Origin: an uncultured Bacteroidia bacterium
GTDB lineage: Bacteria > Bacteroidota > Bacteroidia > Bacteroidales > UBA932
Reading direction: 5' to 3'
DNA: 50,081 nt
Assembly (NCBI GenBank): GCA_902774155.1
Contig: CACYHF010000010.1
Span: 1-50,081, forward strand
Below, piece by piece: positions 1 through 7,123 of the stretch (its first letter is position 1; each line of letters opens with the position of its first letter). Below the pieces are notes generated by a model. It worked only from the letters and a program-made list of their open reading frames with translations, was not told the DNA's origin and made no database searches. A program made the translations under genes and the position numbers.

Positions 1-24
1 GCTCGTAACTAATTGATTTTCAAG

Positions 25-97
25 TGGAGCATAGGAGAATCGAACTCCTGACCTTTTGAATGCCATTCAAACGCTCTACCAACTGAGCTAATACCCC
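25..97 (-). tRNA. tRNA-Ala (anticodon GGC)
   Basis: Read on the minus strand this folds as a complete 73-nt cloverleaf. The acceptor stem GGGGTAT pairs with ATGCTCC (one G-T and one T-G pair), the D arm holds AGCTCAGTTGGTAGAGC, the anticodon stem is TTTGA/TCAAA around loop ATGGCAT, and the T arm carries GTTCGATTC. The middle three loop bases are GGC, which reads Ala GCC codons. The discriminator base is A and the 3' CCA is not encoded, so it must be added after transcription. Confidence 0.95.
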
Positions 98-109
98 GTT
101 TGTGGACTG

Positions 110-140
110 CAAAGATAGATACTATTTTTGAATTTGCAAA
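110..140 (-). promoter_or_regulatory. Bacteroidetes-type promoter of tRNA-Ala
   Basis: On the minus strand a TTTG (-33 box, 137-140) is followed by exactly 19 bp and then TATCTTTG (-7 box, 110-117), a full match to the Bacteroidetes consensus TTTG-N19-TAnnTTTG. Transcription would begin about 6 nt before the tRNA 5' end at 97. Confidence 0.8.
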
Positions 141-216
141 GTTTTTTTCTGTTTTTTTGCAGAAAGCCAGACGAAATCGTTTTCATTGAAGACAGAGTAG
201 GATTGGGCACTTGACG

Positions 217-279
217 GCTAAGAGGTGACACAGGTCAGCTAAGAGGTGGCACAGGTCAGTTGAGAGATGGCGCAGGTCT
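217..279. repeat. Three tandem 21-bp repeats
   Basis: Three direct units start at 217, 238 and 259. Units 1 and 2 differ at one base and unit 3 is more diverged. Each ends in a core close to TGGCGCAGGT, at 226-235, 247-256 and 268-277. The core is the reverse complement of the core of the 22-bp array that follows, so the two arrays face each other. No gene is seen in 98-459 apart from these repeats and the tRNA promoter. Confidence 0.8.
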
Positions 280-304
280 GTTTTTAGTCGACTGACCTGC
301 GCCA
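268..304. repeat. Inverted repeat joining the two repeat arrays
   Basis: TGGCGCAGGTC (268-278) is the perfect reverse complement of GACCTGCGCCA (294-304), with a 15-nt spacer that itself contains the palindrome AGTCGACT (286-293). An 11-bp hairpin or cruciform is possible. No T-run follows on either side, so a terminator is less likely than a binding or structural site. Confidence 0.6.
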
Positions 305-352
305 CTAAAACGCATGAAAGGCCGATTTGCGGTGCCGGTCCCCCACATAAAA

Positions 353-462
353 ACGGACCTGCACCATACAGGATACGGACCTGCTCCACATAGGCATCGT
401 ACCTGCGCCAGACAGTGTACCGACCCGCGCCAAGAAACACACGGACCTGCACCAGCGTATTA
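353..462. repeat. Five tandem 22-bp degenerate repeats
   Basis: Cores close to ACCTGCGCCA start at 357, 379, 401, 423 and 445, exactly 22 bp apart. The other 12 bp of each unit diverge more, although three units begin ACGGACCTGC. A further core stands at 295-304. The last unit covers the stop codon of the EamA gene (460-462), so the array sits directly in that gene's 3' end. The constant spacing of about two helical turns suggests a protein-binding array, but no function is known. Confidence 0.75.
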
Positions 463-1332
463 CCGGGAACCCAGGTATAGCAGAATCATACTCACGAAGA
501 CCAAGGCAAGGTCTACGGCTTTGGCCTTGATATTCTGCTCCTTCAGCAGGAAAGCGCCGATGAGGAAGCTGACCAGCACGCTGCCGCGGCGGATCATGGA
601 GATCACGGAAATAAGCGCTCCGGGCTGGCCCAGGGCCTGCAAGTAGGCGTAATCGGCCGCGCAGAGGAAGATACTGATAAGGGGGATGGACCAGCGCCAC
701 TGGAAGGGCGTGGTAACAGCACGCCTGGGTGCCCAGACAAAGGCCAGGATCAAGCTCATAAACACGAACTGGTAGAGCGTATACCAGCTCAGAACCTGTA
801 AATTATCCAGCCCCAGTCCGCTTTCCGGCGACATGAGGAATTTGTCGTAGAGCCCGCTCAGCGCCCCCAAAAGGACGGCTGCAATCAGACACCAGATCCA
901 GCGGTTGTGCCGGAAATCAATTCCTTCCCGCTTGCCCGAAGAGCGCATAAGGAAGTAGGCGATGATGGCCGTCCCTACGCCCAGGCTTTGCAGCAGATTC
1001 AGCCTTTCTCCGAACAGCAGCACGGCCCCCAACAGCACCAGCACCGGGCGGGTGGCGTTCAGCGGTCCCACGATGGTGAGCGGCAGGTGTTTCATAGCAT
1101 AGTACCCGGCCAGCCAGGAAGACAGAACAATCGTGCTCTTGAGGAGGATCCATTTTTGCACATCCCAGGAGCCGAAGCCCGTCCTGAACAGCAGGGGACT
1201 CAGCAGCAAAGTGGAAACCAGCGTGTTCAAGAACAGCACCGGAATCACGGCATTATCCCTAAGCGACAGCTTCTTGCAGGAGTCGTAGCAGCCCAGGAAA
1301 GCCGCGGAAATGAAGGATAGCAACCACCACAT
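460..1332 (-). CDS. EamA/DMT-family transporter
   Basis: This is a 290-residue, very hydrophobic protein with about ten predicted membrane segments in two repeated halves, the usual size and layout of the drug/metabolite transporter (EamA) superfamily. The second half carries GALISVISMIRRGSVLVSFL followed by an FLLKEQNIKAKAVDLALVF stretch, typical of the last EamA repeat. Substrate cannot be told. The ATG at 1332 is preferred; an upstream GTG at 1341 is in frame and would add three residues. It is transcribed away from the pdxB fusion gene. Its 3' end lies inside the 22-bp repeat array, so no clear terminator is seen. Confidence 0.85.
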   Translation of the reverse strand: MWWLLSFISAAFLGCYDSCKKLSLRDNAVIPVLFLNTLVSTLLLSPLLFRTGFGSWDVQKWILLKSTIVLSSWLAGYYAMKHLPLTIVGPLNATRPVLVLLGAVLLFGERLNLLQSLGVGTAIIAYFLMRSSGKREGIDFRHNRWIWCLIAAVLLGALSGLYDKFLMSPESGLGLDNLQVLSWYTLYQFVFMSLILAFVWAPRRAVTTPFQWRWSIPLISIFLCAADYAYLQALGQPGALISVISMIRRGSVLVSFLIGAFLLKEQNIKAKAVDLALVFVSMILLYLGSR

Positions 1333-1376
1333 AATGAGCACGGTCCAAAATAGGCGGCAAATTTACAAAAAATCGC

Positions 1377-1384
1377 TATATTTG
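1377..1384 (+). promoter_or_regulatory. -7 box of the pdxB-DUF4301 gene
   Basis: TATATTTG matches the Bacteroidetes -7 consensus TAnnTTTG. The start codon follows 11 nt after the box, so the leader would be only a few nucleotides long. No good TTTG stands at the -33 position. Confidence 0.55.
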
Positions 1385-1394
1385 TAGGTTAGAT

Positions 1395-3932
1395 ATGAGA
1401 ATTGTTGCAGATACCAATATTCCCTTCCTGAAAGGGGTCCTGGAACCCTACGCGGAGGTGGTGTACCTGGACGGACGGGCCATCGACCGGGCTGCCATGC
1501 AGGATGCCGATGCCCTGATTATCCGCACCCGTACCAAGTGCAACGAAGCCAGCCTGCAGGGCTCCCGCGTGCAGCTCATCGCCAGTGCCACCATCGGCAT
1601 GGATCATATCGACCTGCCCTGGTGTGAGGCCCACGGCATCGAGGTGCAAAACGCAGAAGGCTGCAACGCCGGAGGGGTGGCGGATTATGTCTTCTCGGCC
1701 CTTTATGGAATCGCGTCCCGCCGGGCCATCAAGCTGGACGACGCTGTGATTGGCATCATCGGCGTGGGCAATGTAGGCCGAAAAGTGGAGTATATGGCCC
1801 GTACGCTGGGCTTCAAGGTCCTGCTCAACGATCCTCCCCGCGCCGCTTGGGAGGGCCCTGAAGGCTTCGTGGACCTGGATGAACTCCTGGAGAAATCCAC
1901 CGTGGTCACTATGCATGTTCCGCTGGACGAGACCACCCGCAATATGGCCAACGATTCTTTCTTCGCCAAGATGCGGCCCGGTGCCATTTTCATCAACGCC
2001 TCCCGCGGGGAAGTGGTGGACGAACCGGCCCTCCTCCATGCCCGTCCCAAGCTGGCGGCCCTGGTGTTGGACACCTGGTGCAACGAACCGGACGTAAACC
2101 CCAATCTGATTGATATCTGCGACATCGCCACGCCGCACATCGCCGGCTATTCTTATCAGGGAAAGCAGAGAGGGACGGCCATGGCCGTACAGGCGGTGGC
2201 CCGTCATTTCGGGATCGATGCCCTGAAGGACTTTTTCCCGGTGGAAGAAGACCCGGCCCTGCTTCCCGTTTCCCTGGATCTCTGGGGGCGCACGCAGGGG
2301 GAAATTGCCGCCGTAATGCAGTACAATTATCCCATCTTCACGGACGATTTCCTGTTCCGGAGCAGCCCGGACACCTTTGAGCAGCTCCGCAGCGAATACA
2401 ATTACCGGAGAGAATTTTATCTTGACAACCACTATAACACTATGTTTAGCCAAATCGACCAACAGCAAATCCTGGACAGAGGCGCAACGCTCCGCCAGGT
2501 AAAAGAACAGATCGAGCATTTCAAGAACGGCTTCCCGTGGATGAAAATCGTGGGACCTGCCACGCCGGAAAGGGGCATCAAGGTCCTGGACCCGCAGGCC
2601 GTGCAGGCCGCAGTGGCCTATTATCAGCAGGCTGCCATCCAGGGCAAGAGCAAGTTCGTTCCCGCCTCCGGGGCCGCCTCCCGCATGTTTAAGGACATGT
2701 TCCAGGGCCTGGCCGAACTGGAAGCCGGCAAGGATCTTCCGGCCGATGCCCCCGGCGCCAAGCTCGCAGCCCGCATCAAGGACTTCGCCTTCTATACGCC
2801 GGAGCTCTTCGGGGAACCTGAAGACAGCGCGGCCTATCGGCAGGAAACCCTGAAAAAACTGCTCAAGGAAGACGGCCTGGCTTATGGCAGCAAGCCCAAG
2901 GGCGTGCTCAAATTCCACCGTTATCAGGACGAAGTACGCACCGCCATCGCAGAACATCTGGTAGAAGCGCAGAAGTATATGCGCAATGCAGATGGCACCT
3001 GCAACCTTACCATCACCATTTCTCCGGAGCATCAGGGCCTGTTCGAGGAAGCCATCGGCGCCATCAAGGAGGCCTATGAGAAGAAATACGGCGTGAAATA
3101 CAACATCACCTTCACCTTCCAGGACAAGGCCACGGACACCATTGCCGTCACGCCGGATAACAAGCCCTTCCGGAAGGCCGATGGCAGCCTGCTCTTCCGT
3201 CCCGCCGGTCACGGCGCCCTCATCTACAACCTGAACAAGGTGGCCGATGAGCTGGTGAGCATCAAGAACATCGACAACGTATCTCACGAAAAGCTCCTGC
3301 CCGTCACGGCCGAATACAAACAGGTGCTTATGGGCTGCGCCCTGCAGCTGCGGGACAAGATCTTCTCCTATCTGCGCCAGCTGGAAGAGAATCCTTCCGT
3401 GCAGCTGTGCAACGAAATCGAGAACTTCCTGGACAAGGAACTCTGCATCCAGATGCCCCTGGCCCATTCCGAACAGGAACGCCTCCAGATGCTCCGTACC
3501 AAGCTGAATCGGCCTATCCGCGTCTGCGGTATGGTTCGCAACGAAGGCGAGCCCGGCGGCGGTCCGTACGTGATTGCCGGCAAGGACGGCTGCACCAGCC
3601 TGCAAATCCTGGAAAGCGTCCAGATCAACAAGGCCGATGCCGGTGCCATGGGTGCCATGTCGCACGCCACGCACTTCAATCCGGTAGACCTGGTCTGCTG
3701 CCTGCTGGACTACAAAGGCAAGCACTTCGACCTCCTGAAACACGTAGACCCGGAAGCCGGCTTCATGAGCTCCAAGAGCTTCGAAGGCCGCGAACTCAAG
3801 GCCCTGGAACTGCCCGGTCTGTGGAACGGCGCCATGAGCGACTGGAACACCCTCTTCGTGGAAGTTCCCATCGAAACCTTCAACCCCGTTAAGGTTGTCC
3901 TTGATCTTTTACGCCCTGCCCACCAAGGTTAA
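1395..3932 (+). CDS. pdxB: 4-phosphoerythronate dehydrogenase (PdxB) fused to DUF4301 protein
   Basis: One open frame of 845 codons covers two proteins that I know as separate genes in Bacteroides. Residues 1 to about 345 are PdxB, the NAD-dependent dehydrogenase of pyridoxal-phosphate synthesis. Visible are the Rossmann motif GVGNVG (123-128) and the catalytic trio Arg204 (NASRGE), Glu231 (CNEP) and His248 (TPHIAG), ending in the PdxB dimerisation tail. Residues about 350-845 begin with Met350 (ATG at 2442) and match DUF4301, with the nucleotidyltransferase-like motif PASGAASRMFKDMF; its function is unknown. The joint (YLDNHYNTM) is three residues long and looks like a former intergenic stretch. 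A real fusion, a lost stop codon or an assembly indel are all possible. Confidence 0.85.
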   Translation: MRIVADTNIPFLKGVLEPYAEVVYLDGRAIDRAAMQDADALIIRTRTKCNEASLQGSRVQLIASATIGMDHIDLPWCEAHGIEVQNAEGCNAGGVADYVFSALYGIASRRAIKLDDAVIGIIGVGNVGRKVEYMARTLGFKVLLNDPPRAAWEGPEGFVDLDELLEKSTVVTMHVPLDETTRNMANDSFFAKMRPGAIFINASRGEVVDEPALLHARPKLAALVLDTWCNEPDVNPNLIDICDIATPHIAGYSYQGKQRGTAMAVQAVARHFGIDALKDFFPVEEDPALLPVSLDLWGRTQGEIAAVMQYNYPIFTDDFLFRSSPDTFEQLRSEYNYRREFYLDNHYNTMFSQIDQQQILDRGATLRQVKEQIEHFKNGFPWMKIVGPATPERGIKVLDPQAVQAAVAYYQQAAIQGKSKFVPASGAASRMFKDMFQGLAELEAGKDLPADAPGAKLAARIKDFAFYTPELFGEPEDSAAYRQETLKKLLKEDGLAYGSKPKGVLKFHRYQDEVRTAIAEHLVEAQKYMRNADGTCNLTITISPEHQGLFEEAIGAIKEAYEKKYGVKYNITFTFQDKATDTIAVTPDNKPFRKADGSLLFRPAGHGALIYNLNKVADELVSIKNIDNVSHEKLLPVTAEYKQVLMGCALQLRDKIFSYLRQLEENPSVQLCNEIENFLDKELCIQMPLAHSEQERLQMLRTKLNRPIRVCGMVRNEGEPGGGPYVIAGKDGCTSLQILESVQINKADAGAMGAMSHATHFNPVDLVCCLLDYKGKHFDLLKHVDPEAGFMSSKSFEGRELKALELPGLWNGAMSDWNTLFVEVPIETFNPVKVVLDLLRPAHQG

Positions 3933-3953
3933 ACTTAAACTTGTTTTCATAAA

Positions 3954-4235
3954 ATGAAAAATGCAATAGCTGGAACTTTAGAAAGCGGTGACATCATGGT
4001 CACCATCGGCCCTGGAGAAGGCCTGCAGGTGGACCTGCAAAGCTCCGTGGCTGCACAGTTCGGCCGACAGTTCGGCCGACAGATCAAAGCTGTCATCACC
4101 GAGACCCTGGAGGGCCTGGGAATCCACGATGCCCATGTGGAGGCCGTAGATAAGGGCGCACTTGATTGTACCATCCGGGCGCGGGTTACTGCCGCCGCCG
4201 TCCGGGCAACAGGCAAAGACGTATGGAAAGACTAA
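3954..4235 (+). CDS. citD: Citrate lyase acyl carrier protein (gamma subunit)
   Basis: This 93-residue protein is the acyl carrier of citrate lyase, the enzyme that splits citrate into acetate and oxaloacetate. The family N-terminus AGTLESGDIMV holds the Ser (residue 12) that carries the 2'-(5''-phosphoribosyl)-3'-dephospho-CoA prosthetic group, and VDKGALDCTIRARV is the conserved C-terminal part. A perfect 12-bp tandem duplication at 4056-4079 gives QFGRQFGR where relatives have a single copy, lengthening the protein by four residues in frame. It is first in a citD-citE-citF-citX run with overlapping genes. Confidence 0.93.
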   Translation: MKNAIAGTLESGDIMVTIGPGEGLQVDLQSSVAAQFGRQFGRQIKAVITETLEGLGIHDAHVEAVDKGALDCTIRARVTAAAVRATGKDVWKD

Positions 4236-5113
4236 GGAGAACCATGATGTTCGTTCCGGGCAATAACCCCGGAATGATGGCCGATGCCCACATTTACGGC
4301 CCCGACAGCATTATGCTGGACCTGGAAGACTCTGTAACCATGGCCGAAAAGGACGCTGCCCGCCTGCTGGTGTACAACGCCCTCAAAACCATCGACTATG
4401 GTAACACCGAGATGGTGGTACGGATCAATCCGCTGAATACCCCGTATGGGAAGAAGGACGTGGAAGCCGTTGTAAAGGCCGGTGTGGACGTGATCCGCAT
4501 GCCCAAGACAGAAACGGCCGATGAAGTCCGCGAACTGGAAGCCGAAATCCTGAAAGTGGAAACCGAGATCGGCCGGGTGGGGGAGACCCGCATCATGGCC
4601 GCCATCGAGAGCGCGCTGGGCGTCGTGAACGCCTATGCCATCGCCACGGCCTCCACCCGTATGATGGGGATCGCCCTGGGCGCCGAAGACTATTCGGCCA
4701 ACCTGAAGACAAACCGTACCCCGGGCGGCGCCGAACTCCTGCTGGCCCGCGAACAGATTGTGGTGGCGGCCCGTGCCGCCGGCATCTGCTGCTTCGATAC
4801 GGTGTATTCCAACCTGGACGATATGGAAACCTTCCGGAAGGAAGTGGAACTGATCAAGACGCTGGGCTTCGACGGAAAATCCATCATCAATCCCCGTCAG
4901 ATTGAGGTGGTGAACAGCGTGTTCACGCCCACCGAGAAAGAAATCAACAAGGCCCGCGCCGTGGTGGCCGCCATCAAGGAGGCCCAGGCAAAGGGTTCCG
5001 GCGTCATCGCCGTGAACGGTAAGATGGTAGACCGTCCGGTTGTGCTGCGTGCAGAGCGTACCATCGCCCTGGCGGTGGCCGCCGGTGTCATTGACAAGGA
5101 GGAAGCCCTATGA
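4223..5113 (+). CDS. citE: Citrate lyase beta subunit (citryl-CoA/ACP lyase)
   Basis: This 296-residue protein of the HpcH/HpaI-CitE family cleaves citryl-ACP to oxaloacetate and acetyl-ACP. Family marks include RRTMMFVPGNNPGMM at the N-terminus, the metal-site region SIMLDLEDSV, VRINPL, IMAAIESALGVVNA and DGKSIINPRQI. The ATG at 4223 gives the normal family N-terminus; an in-frame start further upstream would only add codons from inside citD. It overlaps the end of citD by 13 bp and citF by an ATGA, which suggests translational coupling of the three subunits. Confidence 0.94.
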   Translation: MERLRRTMMFVPGNNPGMMADAHIYGPDSIMLDLEDSVTMAEKDAARLLVYNALKTIDYGNTEMVVRINPLNTPYGKKDVEAVVKAGVDVIRMPKTETADEVRELEAEILKVETEIGRVGETRIMAAIESALGVVNAYAIATASTRMMGIALGAEDYSANLKTNRTPGGAELLLAREQIVVAARAAGICCFDTVYSNLDDMETFRKEVELIKTLGFDGKSIINPRQIEVVNSVFTPTEKEINKARAVVAAIKEAQAKGSGVIAVNGKMVDRPVVLRAERTIALAVAAGVIDKEEAL

Positions 5114-6531
5114 GAAACAGCAAAGTAGTTACCCTGGAAGAAGCCATCCGCCGCAGCGGCCTCAAGGATGGTATGACCATCAGCTTCCACCACCATTTCC
5201 GTGGCGGTGACAAGGTGGTGAATATGGTAGTGGACAAACTGGCCCAGATGGGCTTCAAAGACCTGAAACTGGCCGCTTCCAGCCTCTCCGACGTACATAA
5301 ACCGCTCATCGAGCACATCAAGAATGGCGTCATTACCGGCATTTCCACTTCCGGTCTGCGCGGAGAACTGGCCGATGCCATCTCCCACGGCCTGCTCAAG
5401 GAGCCCGTGGTCTTCCGTTCTCACGGCGGCCGCGGTAGCGCTATCGCCAACGGCGAACTCAAGATCGATGTGGCTTTCCTGGGCGCATCGGCCTGTGACG
5501 AACTGGGCAATGCCTGCGGCGTTCCCCGTAGTGAGAATGCCAAGAGCATTTGCGGTTCGCTGGGTTATGCCCTCCCGGACGCCCGCTATGCCGCCCATGT
5601 GGTGGTGATTACCGACGACCTGGTGGCCTATCCCAATATGCCGCAGAGCATTTCCGCTGCCGATGTGGAGAGCGTCGTGGTGGTGGACAGCGTGGGCGAC
5701 AGCTCCAAGATTGCCGCCGGCGCCATCCGCGATTCCAAGAATCCGCGCGACATCCTGCTTGCCAAACAGGCTGCTAAAGTGATTATTAACTCCGGTTACT
5801 TCAAGGAAGGCTTTAGCATTCAGACCGGTACGGGCGGTGCCTCTTTGGCTGCCGTAAAGTACATCCGTGAAGAGATGATCAGTCGCGGCATCAAGGCTTC
5901 CTTCGCCCTGGGCGGCATCACGGCCCATATGGTGAAACTCCACGAGGAAGGCCTGATCGGCAAACTCATTGACGTCCAGTCCTTCGACAAAGTAGCGGCC
6001 GAATCCATCGCCAAGGATCCGCTCCACCAGGAGGTGTCGGCCGTAGAGTATGCCTCCGGCCAGCATCTGGGTTCTGCCACTCACGCCCTGGATATGGTAA
6101 TCCTCAGCGCCCTGGAGGTGGACACGGATTTCAACGTGAACGTGCTGGTGGGTTCCGACGGTATCATCCGCGGCGCCATCGGCGGTCACCAGGATACCGC
6201 GGCCGACAGTGCCTTGAGCATTATCGTGTGCCCGCTCCTGCGGGGTCGTATCCCCTGCGTGGTGCCCAAGGTGACCACCCTCATTACGCCCGGAAAGAGC
6301 GTGGATGTGGTCGTTACCGAGTATGGCATTGCCGTGAATCCGGCCCGTCCAGAAATTAAAGAAAAACTTCAGGCTGCCGGATTAAATATCGTGGATATTA
6401 AATCGTTGGCAGAGAAGGCGTCTTCCATTATCGGCACGCCGGACGCTTTGCCTTTCGGTGACAAAGTGGTGGGCATCGTGATGAACCGCGACGGTTCCGT
6501 CCTGGACAGGATTTATAACATTTGTGATTAG
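5110..6531 (+). CDS. citF: Citrate lyase alpha subunit (citrate:acetyl-ACP transferase)
   Basis: This 473-residue CitF exchanges the acetyl group on the carrier protein for citrate, forming citryl-ACP. It reads as full-length CitF, with SFHHHFRGGD near residue 20, FRSHGGRGSAIANGEL, the GGASLAAVKYI stretch, NVLVGSDGIIRGAIGGHQDT, and VTEYGIAVNPARPE near the C-terminus. It is somewhat shorter than the roughly 510 residues of the enterobacterial protein, mainly at the N-terminus. It starts in the ATGA overlap with citE, and its stop overlaps the GTG start of citX. Confidence 0.94.
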   Translation: MRNSKVVTLEEAIRRSGLKDGMTISFHHHFRGGDKVVNMVVDKLAQMGFKDLKLAASSLSDVHKPLIEHIKNGVITGISTSGLRGELADAISHGLLKEPVVFRSHGGRGSAIANGELKIDVAFLGASACDELGNACGVPRSENAKSICGSLGYALPDARYAAHVVVITDDLVAYPNMPQSISAADVESVVVVDSVGDSSKIAAGAIRDSKNPRDILLAKQAAKVIINSGYFKEGFSIQTGTGGASLAAVKYIREEMISRGIKASFALGGITAHMVKLHEEGLIGKLIDVQSFDKVAAESIAKDPLHQEVSAVEYASGQHLGSATHALDMVILSALEVDTDFNVNVLVGSDGIIRGAIGGHQDTAADSALSIIVCPLLRGRIPCVVPKVTTLITPGKSVDVVVTEYGIAVNPARPEIKEKLQAAGLNIVDIKSLAEKASSIIGTPDALPFGDKVVGIVMNRDGSVLDRIYNICD

Positions 6532-7123
6532 CCTTAACCAGTTACTGGAAAGCCGCGACGCACGTGCGCAGCATCAGAAGGACTTGCTTGGGAGATTCCC
6601 GGGCAAGTCCCTTCTTTGTCTTACAGTGCAGTTGCCCGGGCCGGAAAAGCGGAATGAACAGTCACTGGCTATAGCGAAGGCCGGGGTATCGGCCATCCGT
6701 CAGGCTTTCCAGCCAGACTATGAAGAACTAATAGATCTGGAGACCGGCTACGAGGGTTACTTCCTGGTCTCCTTACCTGCTTTGGAAGCCAAACGCAAAG
6801 CAGTAGAAGTGGAAGATAACCATCCCCTTGGGCGCTTAATGGATATTGATGTGCTTCATGGGGTGCCAGAGGAACAGACCGAACATCAAGCCAAAGAAAA
6901 TTATTTTTTGTGCAGTTGCTCAAAAAACCAATTTTCTTTGGCACATTCAAAACAGGACCATGTCGAGGCAATCAGCAGGGCGGACATTGGATATGCGCCT
7001 AGAAGGTGCCTTTTGTGTGAGAATGAAGTGAGGTATTGTATGCGAGCTAAAACGCATACTACAAGTGAATTATTGGAACGAATTAAACAAATACTTAACG
7101 AATATGAATTACAGACCCCTTAG
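6524..7123 (+). CDS. citX: Citrate lyase holo-ACP synthase (CitX) with in-frame palindromic insert
   Basis: CitX transfers the phosphoribosyl-dephospho-CoA precursor to the carrier protein CitD. The 199-residue frame starts at a GTG overlapping the citF stop. It has the family pattern LLESRDARAQHQ at the N-terminus, NHPLGRLMDIDVL in the middle, the cysteine motif RRCLLCE and MRAKTHTTSELL at the C-terminus. Compared with enterobacterial CitX there are about 30 extra residues between DIDVL and AISRADIGY. They contain the translated palindromic element at 6890-6942 (peptide ENYFLCSCSKNQF). The frame is open throughout, so the protein is probably made, with an extra loop. Confidence 0.9.
   Translation: MISLNQLLESRDARAQHQKDLLGRFPGKSLLCLTVQLPGPEKRNEQSLAIAKAGVSAIRQAFQPDYEELIDLETGYEGYFLVSLPALEAKRKAVEVEDNHPLGRLMDIDVLHGVPEEQTEHQAKENYFLCSCSKNQFSLAHSKQDHVEAISRADIGYAPRRCLLCENEVRYCMRAKTHTTSELLERIKQILNEYELQTP
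6890..6942 (+). repeat. Palindromic element copy 1 (in citX)
   Basis: The 39-bp core (6897-6935) begins AAAATTATTTTTTG and ends CAAAAAACCAATTTT around the centre TGCAGTTGCT. It is an imperfect palindrome, with a single A opposite CC. Seven-base arms GCCAAAG (6890-6896) and CTTTGGC (6936-6942) extend the hairpin perfectly and are not shared with other copies. It reads through citX in frame as ENYFLCSCSKNQF. It is strikingly AT-rich against the surrounding gene. Confidence 0.9.

Noticed and set aside
217-462. CRISPR-like array near the tRNA gene
   Set aside because: Units of 21 and 22 bp are contiguous and degenerate, with no regular 30-40 bp spacers, no long identical repeats and no cas genes.
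183-646. Open frames across the repeat arrays on both strands
   Set aside because: They are made of the repeats themselves, have no recognisable domain or start signal, and the 22-bp period breaks any coding periodicity.
2423-2441. TTGACA and TATAAC before the DUF4301 part, resembling a sigma-70 promoter
   Set aside because: The spacing is only a few bases and Bacteroidetes use a different consensus; it is not evidence for a separate transcript.
4897-6189. Long antisense frames over citE/citF and over many other genes
   Set aside because: They mirror GC-rich codon use of the sense genes and show no family signature; the sense frames have clear homology-level motifs.
6890-6942. citX as a pseudogene broken by the repeat
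   Set aside because: The frame is open across the element and conserved CitX motifs continue in the same frame on both sides.
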